From the NCBI GenBank assembly GCA_024401305.1, contig JAKSLI010000014.1:1-61093 (forward strand): a stretch of 61,093 bases of DNA, read 5' to 3'. A program made the translations under genes and the position numbers. The stretch is from Bacteroidaceae bacterium (GTDB taxonomy: Bacteria > Bacteroidota > Bacteroidia > Bacteroidales > Bacteroidaceae). Positions 17,266 to 27,639 of the stretch are shown here, piece by piece. Position 1 is the first letter of the stretch, and every line of letters starts with the position of its first letter. The notes under the pieces were generated by a model, which saw only the letters and a list, made by a program, of their open reading frames with translations, was not told the origin of the DNA and did no database searches.

Positions 17266-18420
17266 TTGTACTGGACAGATAGAATACGGCAGGTAAAGAT
17301 AGTTCTTGTGGTGGCGGCTGTGGTGATAGCTGTTGCTTCGCTAGTCGTGTCGCATTTCCTGGTGCGCGATTTGGCAGAAGAGGAACACCGAAGGATGGAA
17401 GTCTGGACAGCTGCCATGCGATCGTTCAACATGGCTGACGAGAACACTGACCTTGAACTCGTGCTTCAGGTGATGAACGGAAACCACACGATTCCGCTTA
17501 TCGTAGTCGATGAGAAAGGATTGCCTGTGTTGGAGCGCAACATTTCTGCGCAAGGTTACTCGGAGGCAGACAGCATATCATATATTAAGGTAAAGGCAAA
17601 TGAACTGCACAATGCTGGCAGATACATAAGAATGGATCTTGGAAACGGAGAATACAACGATGTCTGCTACGATGAATCCGTTATGCTGAAGCGACTGACC
17701 ACCTATCCTTATGTGCAACTAGGGGTGGTGATGATTTTCGTGGTCATTGCTATATTTGCGCTGCTTACATCAAAGAAGTCGGAGCAGAACAAGGTGTGGG
17801 TAGGTTTGTCGAAAGAAACGGCTCATCAACTAGGAACTCCAATTTCGTCGCTCATGGCATGGACAGAAATGTTGAAGGAAATGTATCCTGACGATGAACT
17901 CATACCAGAGATGGACAAGGATGTGAAGCGATTGCAGCTTATAGCCGAACGCTTTTCGAAGATTGGTTCGCTGCCGGAGCCTGTTCCTGCTAGTCTGAGC
18001 GAGGTGATGCAACATGTGGTGGACTACATGAATCGCCGAACATCAAACAAGGTACAAATCTCAATGCATTGTCCAGAGGAAGATATCATTGTGAAACTCA
18101 ACGCCCAACTTTATGAATGGGTAATAGAAAACCTCTGTAAGAACGCCGTTGACGCCATGGAAGGTGCCGGAAGCATCACGCTCGTGGTGTTCAGGGAAGG
18201 CGAGAAGGTAATTACGGAAGTCACCGATACCGGCAAGGGCATTGCCAAGAAAAATATCAAGAATGTGTTCCGACCAGGATTCACTACGAAGAAACGCGGC
18301 TGGGGACTAGGTCTGTCGCTCGCGAAACGCATCGTGGAGGAATATCATCACGGAAAGATCTTCGTGAAGAATTCAGAACTTGGCAAAGGCACGACATTCA
18401 GAATTGAACTGCAAAGCTGA
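17266..18420 (+). CDS. Membrane sensor histidine kinase
   Basis: 384 residues. The start is a TTG at 17266; the frame upstream closes at a TAA (17251), and the protein opens MYWTDRIRQVKIVLVVAAVVIAV, so little can be missing. Membrane segments lie at about residues 11-30 and 145-165, enclosing a periplasmic domain of about 110 residues. The H-box is KETAHQLGTPISSLMAW (His about residue 187). The ATP-binding domain has the N-box VIENLCKNAVDAMEG, G1 DTGKGIAKKN and G2 GWGLGLSLAKRIVEEYHHG. It senses an unknown envelope signal. No response regulator lies beside it, so its partner is elsewhere. It is followed by a 14-base tandem repeat and the 5'-nucleotidase. Confidence 0.92.
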   Translation: MYWTDRIRQVKIVLVVAAVVIAVASLVVSHFLVRDLAEEEHRRMEVWTAAMRSFNMADENTDLELVLQVMNGNHTIPLIVVDEKGLPVLERNISAQGYSEADSISYIKVKANELHNAGRYIRMDLGNGEYNDVCYDESVMLKRLTTYPYVQLGVVMIFVVIAIFALLTSKKSEQNKVWVGLSKETAHQLGTPISSLMAWTEMLKEMYPDDELIPEMDKDVKRLQLIAERFSKIGSLPEPVPASLSEVMQHVVDYMNRRTSNKVQISMHCPEEDIIVKLNAQLYEWVIENLCKNAVDAMEGAGSITLVVFREGEKVITEVTDTGKGIAKKNIKNVFRPGFTTKKRGWGLGLSLAKRIVEEYHHGKIFVKNSELGKGTTFRIELQS

Positions 18421-18421
18421 T

Positions 18422-18449
18422 GGCTTTTGAGTGACGGCTTTTGAGTAAC
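18422..18449. repeat. 14-base tandem (double heptad) repeat
   Basis: GGCTTTTGAGTGAC at 18422-18435 followed by GGCTTTTGAGTAAC at 18436-18449. It starts one base after the kinase stop; the phasing is a multiple of 7. Confidence 0.65.
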
Positions 18450-18480
18450 GAAAATGACAAACGACAATAAAAGTATTGCT

Positions 18481-20232
18481 ATGAAACAAATTAAACTATT
18501 AATTCTCTTTGTGTGTGTTATGTTAGGTCATAATCAGGCATTTGCACAAGAAACGGCAAATGAATGGCGTGAAGTAGTGATCAATATCGTTGAAACAAGC
18601 GATGTTCATGGAAACTTCTATCCTTACAACTTCATAGAGCGAAAGCCATGGAGTGGAAGCCTTGCGCGTGTACATTCTTTTTTAAAGGAGCAGAGGGAAA
18701 TCTATGGCAACAATCTTCTGCTTTTCGATAATGGCGACATCCTTCAAGGACAACCTACCGCTTATTATTACGATTATCTTGCAGCCGACAAACCGCATGT
18801 GGCGGCTGAGATGCTGAACTATCTTGGATGCAATCTTGGCACCCTCGGCAATCATGACTTAGAAACAGGTCATGCTGTTTACGACAATTGGATAAAGCAG
18901 TGCAAGTTTCCTGTTCTTGGCGCAAATATCGTTGATGCCAAGACTGGTGAACCTTACTTGAAACCATACGAGGTTTTCGAGCGTGACGGAGTGAAGATTG
19001 CTGTTCTTGGCTTGATTACGGAGTCCATTCCATGCTGGCTTCCAGAAGTGCTTTGGAGCGGCTTGAAGTTTGAACCTATGCTGGAAAGTGCCAAGAAATG
19101 GGTGAATGTCATCAAGACCAAGGAACAACCTGATGTGCTTATCGGTTTGTTCCATTCTGGAAGAGATGGACAGAAGCTTGGCAATACGATTGAGAATGCC
19201 TCTCAGCTTGTGGCAGAGAATGTTCGCGGCTTTGATGTTATCTTGTTTGGACATGACCACAGCCGCTTCTGCCAGGTGGTGGAAACTGATGAGTGGGATG
19301 ACATTATGATGGTAAATCCTGGAAACAATGCAAATTATGCAGCAAGCGTGAAAATCATTGTACGCAAACATCCTACAAAGAACGGTACAAAGGAAGTTCA
19401 AGCCAAGCTTGTTGACATGAACAGATACGCTGTCAGTGAGGAATTCATGGATAGGTTCGGAACTCAGTTTGATGAGGTTAACGACTTTGTAAACAGAAAG
19501 ATAGGTACAATTGATCGTACAATATATAGTCGCGAAGCTTTCTTTGGAAGCTCTGAGTTTGTTGACTTGCTACATAGCTTGCAACTTGAACTCACAGGGG
19601 CGGATGTGTCTTTCTGCGCTCCTCTTTCCGCAACAGCAAAGATTGCAGAAGGCGATATTCATGTTTCGGACATGTTCAGCCTCTACAGGTTTGAGAACAT
19701 GCTCTATACAATGAAGCTCACAGGTCAGGAAATAAAGGATTATCTTGAGATGTCTTACGACCTCTGGACAAACCAAATGACATCTCCTGGTGACCATATC
19801 CTGCTCATTGAACCGGATCCAAAGAAGCAAAATGACGAGCGCTACCGTTTCAAGAACATGACTTTCAATTTTGACTCTGCTGCTGGTATCAAATACACAG
19901 TGGATGTAACGAAGCCAAGAGGTGAGAAAATCAACATCATTTCAATGGCAAACGGTGGCAAATTCTATCTTGACAAGGTGTATAAATGTGCCATCAACTC
20001 TTATCGTGGGAATGGTGGCGGCGACCTTCTTACAAAGGGTGCTGGCATTCCTTCTGAGGAGTTGGCGAGTCGCATAATAAGTTCTACCGAGAAAGACTTG
20101 AGATATTATCTCATGAAGCATATTGAGAAGGCAAAGACACTTAAGCCTCGTGCTTTGAATCAGTGGAAATTCGTGCCTGAAAATTGGGCAGAACCAGCTC
20201 TTGACCGCGATAGAAAACTCGTGTTGAGATAA
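18481..20232 (+). CDS. Secreted 5'-nucleotidase / 2',3'-cyclic phosphodiesterase family enzyme
   Basis: 583 residues from the ATG at 18481, which opens a signal peptide (MKQIKLLILFVCVMLGHNQAFAQ); an ATG nine codons earlier is less likely. The N-terminal calcineurin-like domain shows the two-metal motifs: ETSDVHGNFYP, DNGDILQGQP, LGNHDLE and the FGHDHS block. The C-terminal domain (about residues 340-560) is the nucleotide-binding half of the UshA/CpdB family (NSYRGNGGGDLLTKG). It releases phosphate from nucleotides or cyclic nucleotides in the periplasm, so that nucleoside and phosphate can be taken up. It lies 60 bases after the sensor kinase on the same strand and may be co-transcribed. Confidence 0.92.
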   Translation: MKQIKLLILFVCVMLGHNQAFAQETANEWREVVINIVETSDVHGNFYPYNFIERKPWSGSLARVHSFLKEQREIYGNNLLLFDNGDILQGQPTAYYYDYLAADKPHVAAEMLNYLGCNLGTLGNHDLETGHAVYDNWIKQCKFPVLGANIVDAKTGEPYLKPYEVFERDGVKIAVLGLITESIPCWLPEVLWSGLKFEPMLESAKKWVNVIKTKEQPDVLIGLFHSGRDGQKLGNTIENASQLVAENVRGFDVILFGHDHSRFCQVVETDEWDDIMMVNPGNNANYAASVKIIVRKHPTKNGTKEVQAKLVDMNRYAVSEEFMDRFGTQFDEVNDFVNRKIGTIDRTIYSREAFFGSSEFVDLLHSLQLELTGADVSFCAPLSATAKIAEGDIHVSDMFSLYRFENMLYTMKLTGQEIKDYLEMSYDLWTNQMTSPGDHILLIEPDPKKQNDERYRFKNMTFNFDSAAGIKYTVDVTKPRGEKINIISMANGGKFYLDKVYKCAINSYRGNGGGDLLTKGAGIPSEELASRIISSTEKDLRYYLMKHIEKAKTLKPRALNQWKFVPENWAEPALDRDRKLVLR

Positions 20233-20326
20233 TGTGTAAAACAACCTGAAATTATATGTTATTCGTGCAATAAGTGTTTGGATTTTTTCCGTCGATACAG
20301 TTTATTCCAAAAAAAGAATGATTTTT

Positions 20327-20357
20327 TTTGCCGATTAATATATTTTTTCTAAATTTG
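20327..20357 (+). promoter_or_regulatory. Promoter of pta
   Basis: TTTG at 20327-20330, a 19-base spacer, then TAAATTTG at 20350-20357: an ideal -33/-7 pair. The leader is about 75 bases. Confidence 0.8.
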
Positions 20358-20435
20358 CCCCGTTAATGGGTGCACTTCCGTGAAAGTGTTATCCGCAAAC
20401 ATATAAAATACTTTAATAACAAAATCATAACTGCC

Positions 20436-21443
20436 ATGGGCTTAGTAGAACAAATCATTGCGCGTGCAAAGGCAAACAAGCAGCGCATCGTACTTCCTGA
20501 AGCATTGGAAGAACGCACTCTTACTGCAGCTGACAAGGTGCTTGCTGATGATATAGCAAACCTTATCCTGCTTGGTAATATCGACAAGATTCACGCTCTT
20601 GCCGACAAACTTGGTCTTAAGAATATTGACAAGGCTACTCTTATTGACCCAGAAAACAGCGATAAGGCTGAGGAATATGCAGCAGCTCTCGCTGAACTTC
20701 GCAAGAAGAAGGGTATGACTATCGAGCAGGCTCGCGAACTTGTCAAGGATCCTCTCTATTACGGATGTATGATTATCAAGATGGGCGATGCTGACGGCCA
20801 GATTTCTGGTGCTCTCTCTACAACAGGTGAGACTCTCCGTCCTGCTCTCCAGATTATCAAGTGTGCTCCTGGCATTTCTTGTGTTTCTGGTGCTATGCTC
20901 CTCATTACAGACAAACCTGAATATGGCGAGAACGGCGTACTCGTTGTCGGTGATGTTGCTGTTACTCCAATGCCAGACGCTTCTCAGCTTGCACAGATTG
21001 CCGTTTGTACAGCTCAGACAGCAAAGAGCGTTGCTGGTTTCGCTGATCCACGCGTTGCTATGCTCAGCTTCTCTACAAAGGGTTCTGCAAAGCACGAGGT
21101 TGTTGACAAGGTTGTTGAGGCTACAAAGATTGCCAAGGAACTTGCTCCAGACCTTAAGGTTGATGGTGAACTTCAGGCAGACGCAGCTCTCGTTCCATCT
21201 GTAGGCGAGAAGAAGGCTCCAGGTTCTGCTATTGCTGGTCATGCCAACACTCTCGTGTTCCCTTGCCTCGAAGTAGGTAACATCAGCTACAAGCTCGTTC
21301 AGCGTCTTGCTGGTGCTGAGGCTCTTGGTCCTATCCTTCAGGGTATCGCTCGTCCAGTGAATGACCTCTCTCGCGGCTGTTCTGTAGATGACATCTACAA
21401 GCTCGTGGCAATCACTGCTTGTCAGGCTATGGATGCGAAGTAG
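20436..21443 (+). CDS. pta: Phosphate acetyltransferase
   Basis: 335 residues from the ATG at 20436 (MGLVEQIIARAKANKQRIVLPE). The frame is open back to 20370, but that start lies almost on the promoter. It shows the short Pta signatures: GALSTTGETLRPALQIIK, VSGAMLL, FADPRVAMLSFSTKGSA, DGELQADAAL, NTLVFPCLEVGNISYKL and a C-terminal RPVNDLSRGCSV. It transfers acetyl between CoA and phosphate, the first half of the acetyl-CoA to acetate route that yields ATP. It heads the series pta-ackA-dxs-trkA-trkH. A pair of inverted palindromes separates it from ackA and could set different levels for the two genes. Confidence 0.97.
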   Translation: MGLVEQIIARAKANKQRIVLPEALEERTLTAADKVLADDIANLILLGNIDKIHALADKLGLKNIDKATLIDPENSDKAEEYAAALAELRKKKGMTIEQARELVKDPLYYGCMIIKMGDADGQISGALSTTGETLRPALQIIKCAPGISCVSGAMLLITDKPEYGENGVLVVGDVAVTPMPDASQLAQIAVCTAQTAKSVAGFADPRVAMLSFSTKGSAKHEVVDKVVEATKIAKELAPDLKVDGELQADAALVPSVGEKKAPGSAIAGHANTLVFPCLEVGNISYKLVQRLAGAEALGPILQGIARPVNDLSRGCSVDDIYKLVAITACQAMDAK

Positions 21444-21446
21444 AAG

Positions 21447-21600
21447 AGCCCCCTATCCCCTTCCTTTCAGGACGGGGAAAATAGATTATCTCAAAGTAAA
21501 GGTCTTTTCAATAAAGAATAAATAAAACAAAATAGACTCCATTTCCCTCTGGAGAATAAACATTTAGCTCCCCGTCCTAAAAGGAAGGGGATGGGGGAAG
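21447..21600. repeat. Inverted pair of C/G-run palindromes (copies A and A')
   Basis: Copy A (21447-21478) has stem TCCCCTTCCT/AGGACGGGGA. Copy A' (21566-21596) has CCCCGTCCT/AGGAAGGGG. A and the complement of A' agree over about 30 bases with two or three differences. They enclose 86 AT-rich bases. The unit fills the whole pta-ackA gap: A starts 4 bases after the pta stop and the unit ends 5 bases before the ackA ATG. Confidence 0.8.
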
Positions 21601-21605
21601 GTCTC

Positions 21606-22796
21606 ATGAAAATTCTTGTATTAAATTGCGGTTCGTCTTCAATTAAGTACGCTCTTTATAATATGGACGACAAGAGCGTGATGACAAGTGGTGGTGCTGA
21701 GCGTGTAGGCTTGGACAACGCTTTCGTAAAGGTAAAGCTCGCTAACGGCGAGAAGAAGCAGATTATGCACGACATCCCAGAACATACTGAGGGTGTTAAG
21801 TTCATTTTCTCTCTTCTTACAGACCCTGAAATCGGTGTGATCAAGGATCTCTCAGAGATTGACGCTGTAGGTCATCGTATGGTACATGGTGGTGAGAAGT
21901 TCAACCAGAGTGTTGTTCTTACTGACGAAGTTCTTGCTGCTTTCGAAGCTTGCAACGACCTTGCTCCTCTCCACAACCCAGCAAACCTCAAGGGTGTAAA
22001 CGCTGTTAAGGAACTTATGCCAGGTCTTCCACAGGTAGGTGTGTTCGATACAGCTTTCCACCAGACAATGCCTGCTAAGGCTTATCTCTATGCAGTACCT
22101 TACGAGCTCTATGAGAAGTATGGCGTTCGTCGTTATGGTTTCCACGGAACATCTCACCGCTATGTTTCAGCTCGTGCTCTTGAATTCCTTGGCATGAAGG
22201 CAGAAGGTACAAAGGTTATCACAGCTCACATCGGTAACGGTGGTTCTCTTGCAGCTGTTGTTGACGGCAAGTGTGTTGACACTTCAATGGGTCTCACTCC
22301 ACTTGAAGGTGTGATGATGGGTACTCGTTCTGGTGACATTGATGGTGGTGCTCTCACTTTCATCCAGAAGAAGCTCGGTCTTGACGCTGACGGTATGTCA
22401 AACCTCTTGAACAAGAAATCTGGTATCGCAGGTCTTTGTGGTTACACAGATATGCGCGATGTTGAGAACGCAGCTGCTGCAGGCGAAGAGAAGGCTGTCA
22501 TTGCACAGGATTCTTACTTCTATCGCATCAAGAAGTATGTAGGTGCTTACGCTGCTGCCATGGGTGGTTGCGATGTCCTCGTGTTCACAGCAGGTGTTGG
22601 TGAAAACCAGACTGGTATGCGTGAAGCAGTTTGCGAAGGCATGGAGTACATGGGCATCAAGATCGACAAGGAGAAGAATGCAAAGATTCGCGGCGAAGAG
22701 GCTGTAATCTCTACTCCTGATTCAAAGGTTAAGGTTGTCGTAATCCCTACAGATGAGGAACTTATGATTGCAACCGATACAATGGCTCTTCTCTAA
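21606..22796 (+). CDS. ackA: Acetate kinase
   Basis: 396 residues from the ATG at 21606 ([17 protein letters not shown]). A frame extension to 21591 is translated from the palindromic repeat and is not believed. All acetate/propionate kinase signatures are present: NCGSSS at the start, [53 protein letters not shown] and FTAGVGEN. It converts acetyl phosphate and ADP to acetate and ATP in the cytoplasm. It is downstream of pta across the palindrome pair and 41 bases upstream of dxs. Confidence 0.97.
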   Translation: MKILVLNCGSSSIKYALYNMDDKSVMTSGGAERVGLDNAFVKVKLANGEKKQIMHDIPEHTEGVKFIFSLLTDPEIGVIKDLSEIDAVGHRMVHGGEKFNQSVVLTDEVLAAFEACNDLAPLHNPANLKGVNAVKELMPGLPQVGVFDTAFHQTMPAKAYLYAVPYELYEKYGVRRYGFHGTSHRYVSARALEFLGMKAEGTKVITAHIGNGGSLAAVVDGKCVDTSMGLTPLEGVMMGTRSGDIDGGALTFIQKKLGLDADGMSNLLNKKSGIAGLCGYTDMRDVENAAAAGEEKAVIAQDSYFYRIKKYVGAYAAAMGGCDVLVFTAGVGENQTGMREAVCEGMEYMGIKIDKEKNAKIRGEEAVISTPDSKVKVVVIPTDEELMIATDTMALL

Positions 22797-22806
22797 AAAT
22801 ATTTGA

Positions 22807-22836
22807 TTCGAAATCTCGACACTTTCGAAATCTCGA
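22807..22836. repeat. 13-base direct repeat before dxs
   Basis: TTCGAAATCTCGA occurs at 22807-22819 and 22824-22836, between the ackA stop and the dxs ATG (22838). Roughly heptad-phased with a 3-base slip. Confidence 0.55.
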
Positions 22837-22837
22837 A

Positions 22838-24742
22838 ATGAATTTACTTGAAAAAATAAACTATCCGGCAGATCTTCGACAGTTGAAAGTTGAAGACCTG
22901 CCGCAGCTATGTTCAGAACTTCGCGAAGATATCGTGAAGGAACTTTCCGTGAATCCTGGCCATCTGGCTTCAAGTCTTGGTGCCGTAGAGATTACGGTTG
23001 CCATGCATTATGTGTTCGACACTCCGAAGGATCGTATCGTCTGGGATGTTGGACATCAGGCTTATGGCCATAAGATACTTACAGGAAGAAGAGAGCAATT
23101 CTGCACAAATCGTAAGCTTGGTGGTATTCGCCCATTCCCTTCACCAAAGGAAAGCGAGTACGACACATTTACTTGTGGTCACGCCTCAAATTCCATTTCT
23201 GCTGCTCTCGGTATGGCTGTTGCCAATAACCTTCAGACAGAAAAAGAGGTTGATAAAGAAAAATCCGTCAAGCGCAATGTGGTAGCCTTTATAGGTGACG
23301 GCGCTATGAGTGGAGGCTTGGCATTTGAAGGCTTGAACAATGTTTCTTCTACTCCGAACAATTTGCTTATTATCCTCAATGACAACGACATGAGCATCGA
23401 TAATAGTGTCGGAGGAATGAAGGAGTATTTGAAGAACCTCAATACGAACGAGACATACAACAAGGTGAAATTCAAGGTCTCTAATTGGATGAAGACTAAA
23501 GGTCACCTTGATACGCATAGGAAAAACAAGATTCTTCGATTCAGCAATGCTGTCAAATCGGCTATCAGTGGACAGCAGAACATCTTTGAAGGACTCAACA
23601 TACGATATTTCGGACCTTTTGACGGACACAATGTCATAGAACTTGTCCGAGTGCTTCGCCAGTTAAAGAATATGGAAGGTCCTAGACTTCTTCATATTCA
23701 CACAAAGAAAGGCCATGGTTACGAGCCCGCAGAGGAAAACCCTTCTGTTTGGCACGCACCTGGAAAGTTTGATGCAGAGACTGGAGAACGAATTAAAGGA
23801 AAGCAGAAACTCACTAAGTATCAAGATGTTTTCGGATATACACTTCTTGAACTGGCAAAGGAAAATCCAAAGATTGTCGGCATAACTCCTGCCATGCCTT
23901 CTGGTTGCTCCATGAGCATAATGCAGAAGGAAATGCCTGATAGGGTGTTTGATGTGGGAATTGCAGAAGGCCATGCAGTTACATTCTCTGCCGGTCTTGC
24001 AAAAGAAGGATTGATTCCGTTCTGCAACATCTACAGCAGCTTCTCACAACGTGCGTACGATAATATAATACATGATGTGGCTATCCTGAATCTTCCTGTG
24101 GTTATCTGTCTTGACAGAGCAGGACTTGTTGGTGAAGACGGCTCTACTCATCATGGTGCCTATGATTTGGCATTCCTTCGTGCCATACCTAATCTTACCA
24201 TATGCGCTCCAATGAATGAGGTGGAACTTCGAAACATGATGGCTACAGGTGTTGGACACAATGGCACTTTCGTAATTCGCTATCCGCGCGGATGTGGCGC
24301 CATTGCCGATTGGTGTCAGCCGCTGGAGAAGATGGAAGTGGGGAAGGGTAGAAAACTGAAAGATGGCAATGACATTGCTGTACTCTCTCTCGGAAACATC
24401 GGCAACAATGCTGCAGAAGCCATTGCTGAGTACGAAGCTGAACATCCTGAAGTTCATATAGCTCATTACGATATGCGATTCCTCAAGCCTCTCGACACAT
24501 CTATTATAAATGAGGTGGCAAGAAAATTCAAGCGTATCATCACGATTGAAGATGGTTGCAAAAATGGCGGATTCGGTTCTGCTGTGTTGGAAAGTCTCTG
24601 TGAGACATGCTGTGAGGAAAACATCCCAATGCCAAGAGTCAACATCCTCGGCATTCCTGACACATTCGTGAATCATGGTACAGTGCCACAACTCCAAGAT
24701 ATTTGTGGCATAGATGTGAAGTCGATAAAGGCTATATTCTGA
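22838..24742 (+). CDS. dxs: 1-deoxy-D-xylulose-5-phosphate synthase
   Basis: 634 residues, full length. Thiamine-diphosphate motif [16 protein letters not shown] (about residue 150) with the ND of [25 protein letters not shown] and [14 protein letters not shown] upstream. The transketolase pyrimidine domain follows (about 320-490: [40 protein letters not shown]), then a C-terminal domain (about 500-634). It joins pyruvate and glyceraldehyde 3-phosphate as the first step of the MEP isoprenoid pathway. The position before trkA-trkH is an arrangement I associate with Bacteroidales. Confidence 0.97.
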   Translation: MNLLEKINYPADLRQLKVEDLPQLCSELREDIVKELSVNPGHLASSLGAVEITVAMHYVFDTPKDRIVWDVGHQAYGHKILTGRREQFCTNRKLGGIRPFPSPKESEYDTFTCGHASNSISAALGMAVANNLQTEKEVDKEKSVKRNVVAFIGDGAMSGGLAFEGLNNVSSTPNNLLIILNDNDMSIDNSVGGMKEYLKNLNTNETYNKVKFKVSNWMKTKGHLDTHRKNKILRFSNAVKSAISGQQNIFEGLNIRYFGPFDGHNVIELVRVLRQLKNMEGPRLLHIHTKKGHGYEPAEENPSVWHAPGKFDAETGERIKGKQKLTKYQDVFGYTLLELAKENPKIVGITPAMPSGCSMSIMQKEMPDRVFDVGIAEGHAVTFSAGLAKEGLIPFCNIYSSFSQRAYDNIIHDVAILNLPVVICLDRAGLVGEDGSTHHGAYDLAFLRAIPNLTICAPMNEVELRNMMATGVGHNGTFVIRYPRGCGAIADWCQPLEKMEVGKGRKLKDGNDIAVLSLGNIGNNAAEAIAEYEAEHPEVHIAHYDMRFLKPLDTSIINEVARKFKRIITIEDGCKNGGFGSAVLESLCETCCEENIPMPRVNILGIPDTFVNHGTVPQLQDICGIDVKSIKAIF

Positions 24743-24774
24743 TAACGCAAACGCCAATAACTTAACATTCGGAA

Positions 24775-26118
24775 GTGAATATTATCATCGCTGGTGCCCA
24801 TGAGATTGGCACACACCTCGCAAAGCTTCTATCTCGCTTGAACCACGAAGTGAAGCTCATTGATCAAGATCCTGATCAGCTTTCTCGTTTCGGCGATTAC
24901 GACTTGCTTACATACTGTGGATATCCTTCATCCATTCAAACCCTGAAAGAGGTAGAGGTGAAGAATGCTGACTTGTTCGTGGCCGTCACATTAGATGAGG
25001 ACATGAACCTGAACTCCTGCTATATGGCAAAATATATGGGAGCGAAGAAATGTGTGGCAAAGGTGAATAGCTCGGAGTATGCCGACAATGAGCATAAGCA
25101 CATGTTCAAGTATCTTGGTGTTGACTCTGTTATCTATCCAGAACAATTGGCAGCCAAACAGATAGCTTCTGGATTGAAGCTGTCTTGGGTTCGTCAGAAG
25201 GTTGATTTTGAGAACAGTGAACTCGTACTTCTCGGTATTAAGCTTCGAGAGGAAGCAAGGATTCTTGACACGCCTCTCAAGGATCTCTGTAATGCAACCA
25301 CTCCTTACCACGTTGTAGCTATCAAGCGTGGCGATGAGACTATCATACCTGGTGGTTTTGACTCTTTGAAAAAGTTCGACCTTGCCTATTTCATGACCAC
25401 GAAGCAATATATTCCTTATCTCCGCAAACAGGTGGGTAAGGAGCATTATGTGGATGTGAAAAAGGTTATGTTCCTTGGTGCGGGCGATACTGGTTTGCGT
25501 GCATTGCAGGAAGTTCCTTCTTATCTTGATGTAACTGTATTTGAGAAAGATGTGAACCGATGCAACAAGGTAAACGATCTCATAGACAACAATCGCATCT
25601 TGATGATTGAATCTGATGGTAGAGACATTCAGTCGCTTGTTGATGAAGGTCTTGCAAGCACTCATGCATTCGTTGCTTGTACAGGAAATGCTGAAACAAA
25701 TATCCTGGCATGCCTTACTGCAAAGAAATTTGGAGTGCGAAAGACAGTTGCTGTCATTGAGAATATGGATTATGCCCACATGGCAGTCAGTCTTGACATC
25801 GGAACAATTGTCAACAAGAAAGCCCTCGCAGCATCCCATATCTATCAGCAACTTCTTGACCATGGGGATGTAGCAGACATTCGTTACCTTATGACGGCAG
25901 ACGCAGACATTGCTGAATTTATCGCCAATGAAGGTTCAAAGGTAACGAAAAAGCCTGTAGCAAACCTTGGACTTCCTAAAGGTTGCACCATAGGTGGTCT
26001 TGTTCATGATGGCAAAAGCGAACTCGTTTCGGGATCTACGCAAATCGAGGCTGGCGACCGCGTCATAGTGTTCTGCCATAACAGTCAGGTATATAAAGTT
26101 GAAGGTTTCTTTAGATGA
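24775..26118 (+). CDS. trkA: Trk potassium uptake regulatory subunit TrkA
   Basis: 447 residues. The start is GTG at 24775, 32 bases after dxs, and opens with the Rossmann fold MNIIIAGAHEIGTHLAKLL. Two RCK units are visible: residues 1-220 and about 225-447, the second beginning VMFLGAGDTGLRALQEV and each ending in a TrkA-C domain (KPVANLGLPKGCTIGGL). It binds NAD(H) and gates the TrkH channel from the cytoplasm. Its TGA overlaps the trkH ATG by 4 bases, so the two are translationally coupled. Confidence 0.96.
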   Translation: MNIIIAGAHEIGTHLAKLLSRLNHEVKLIDQDPDQLSRFGDYDLLTYCGYPSSIQTLKEVEVKNADLFVAVTLDEDMNLNSCYMAKYMGAKKCVAKVNSSEYADNEHKHMFKYLGVDSVIYPEQLAAKQIASGLKLSWVRQKVDFENSELVLLGIKLREEARILDTPLKDLCNATTPYHVVAIKRGDETIIPGGFDSLKKFDLAYFMTTKQYIPYLRKQVGKEHYVDVKKVMFLGAGDTGLRALQEVPSYLDVTVFEKDVNRCNKVNDLIDNNRILMIESDGRDIQSLVDEGLASTHAFVACTGNAETNILACLTAKKFGVRKTVAVIENMDYAHMAVSLDIGTIVNKKALAASHIYQQLLDHGDVADIRYLMTADADIAEFIANEGSKVTKKPVANLGLPKGCTIGGLVHDGKSELVSGSTQIEAGDRVIVFCHNSQVYKVEGFFR

Positions 26119-27602
26119 TAAACTACAAACTCATATTGAAAATCCTCGGGGCTTTGCTTTTTGGTGAAGCCTTCTTGATGATTGTGCCATTGCTGGTAAC
26201 GCTCTTTTATAAGGACGCCCAGAATGATAATGCAGATGTGTTTGGACTTCTCTTTAGCATACTTGTTACACTTATCTCTGCCCTTCTTTGCCGATATTAC
26301 GGACAGCCTGACAAAGAGGCAATGAAGAGAAAGGAAGCTTACCTTCTAGTTTCTCTTACTTGGATCATTTTCTCCGTTTTCGGTTCGCTACCGTTCATAA
26401 TGAGCGGAATGGTAGGCACATATACAGATGCCTTTTTCGAAACAATGTCTGGTTTTACCACTACAGGTTCTACCATTATTGACAATATTGATGTCTATCC
26501 AGCAGGCCTTCTCCTGTGGCGCTCCATGACGCAGTGGATTGGAGGTTTGGGAATAGCATTCTTCACTATAGCCATTCTTCCTGGACTTGTTGTTGGTGGC
26601 AGCGTGCAAGTATTTTCTGCCGAGGCAACGGGACCTCTTCGCACAAAGATGCATCCGAAGCTTTCTACGAATGCAAAGATGATCATCTCAGTTTACACTG
26701 TGCTTTCCGTGGCTTGTGCTGCATGCTTTTACTTCGGAGGAATGCCTATGTTCGACGCATTGAATTACGCAATGTCAACGACGGCAACAGGTGGTTTTGC
26801 CACTCACGGTTCTTCCACATCTTTCTATAAATCAGCGTTTATTGATTACACCACAATCTTTTTCATGTTCTTCTCTGGCGTTAATTTCACGATGCTTTAT
26901 CTGGCTATTGTGAAAGGTCAACTCAAGAAACTGTGGAAGGATTCTGAATTTCGCTTTTATGTTTACATGGTAGGCATTGCAACATTGATTATTACGCTCT
27001 GCCTCACTTTCGGCCACTCACATTACGACATCTTCAAGGCTTTCCGCAATGCCCTTTTCCAGGTTGTTTCCTTCGTTACCACAACGGGCTCTTTCAACGA
27101 CGATACCTCAAATTGGCCTCGCTTCACATGGCTTGTTCTCGTTGTACTTATGTTTACCGGGGCATGTGCTGGTAGTACCAGCGGTGGATTGAAGTGCATT
27201 CGCGCCGTGATGATCATGAAGGTAGTGCGCAATGAACTTAAGAAACTCCTTCATCCTAAGGCTGTTCTTCCCCTTAAAGTCAATGGCAACACTGTTTCGA
27301 TGCAGCAGCAGGTCACGCTACTTGCGTTCATTGTCGTCTATCTGTTGCTATGCGTCATGACATACGCCGTATTGATGATTTTTGAAGCCGATTGGATAAA
27401 CACCATCGATGCCATAACAATTGCCATAAGCAGTGCCAGCAATGTGGGTCCTGCTCTTGGAAATCCTATCGGAAACACAAGTTCGTGGTCGCAGCTCTCC
27501 GACATTTCAAAATGGCTTTGCTCAATCCTGATGCTCATGGGACGTCTTGAAATCCTCGGTGTCTTGGTGCTCTTTACCCCTGCTTTCTGGCGCGAAAGAT
27601 AG
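26115..27602 (+). CDS. trkH: Trk potassium uptake membrane subunit TrkH
   Basis: 495 residues of an integral membrane protein with about ten or more hydrophobic segments. The four selectivity-filter loops are visible: SGFTTTGSTII, STTATGGFATHGSS, FVTTTGSFNDD and SSASNVGPALG. It moves K+ into the cell, with TrkA as its gating partner encoded just upstream (4-base overlap). It ends the pta-ackA-dxs-trkA-trkH run; no clear terminator follows before the phosphate transporter promoter. Confidence 0.96.
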   Translation: MINYKLILKILGALLFGEAFLMIVPLLVTLFYKDAQNDNADVFGLLFSILVTLISALLCRYYGQPDKEAMKRKEAYLLVSLTWIIFSVFGSLPFIMSGMVGTYTDAFFETMSGFTTTGSTIIDNIDVYPAGLLLWRSMTQWIGGLGIAFFTIAILPGLVVGGSVQVFSAEATGPLRTKMHPKLSTNAKMIISVYTVLSVACAACFYFGGMPMFDALNYAMSTTATGGFATHGSSTSFYKSAFIDYTTIFFMFFSGVNFTMLYLAIVKGQLKKLWKDSEFRFYVYMVGIATLIITLCLTFGHSHYDIFKAFRNALFQVVSFVTTTGSFNDDTSNWPRFTWLVLVVLMFTGACAGSTSGGLKCIRAVMIMKVVRNELKKLLHPKAVLPLKVNGNTVSMQQQVTLLAFIVVYLLLCVMTYAVLMIFEADWINTIDAITIAISSASNVGPALGNPIGNTSSWSQLSDISKWLCSILMLMGRLEILGVLVLFTPAFWRER

Positions 27603-27639
27603 CCTGACTGATAAATAATCTTTCATATTTCGTCAAAGA

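Noticed and set aside
21591-21605. Upstream extension of acetate kinase (MGEGL)
   Set aside because: Encoded by the end of the palindromic repeat; conserved AckA proteins begin at [12 protein letters not shown].
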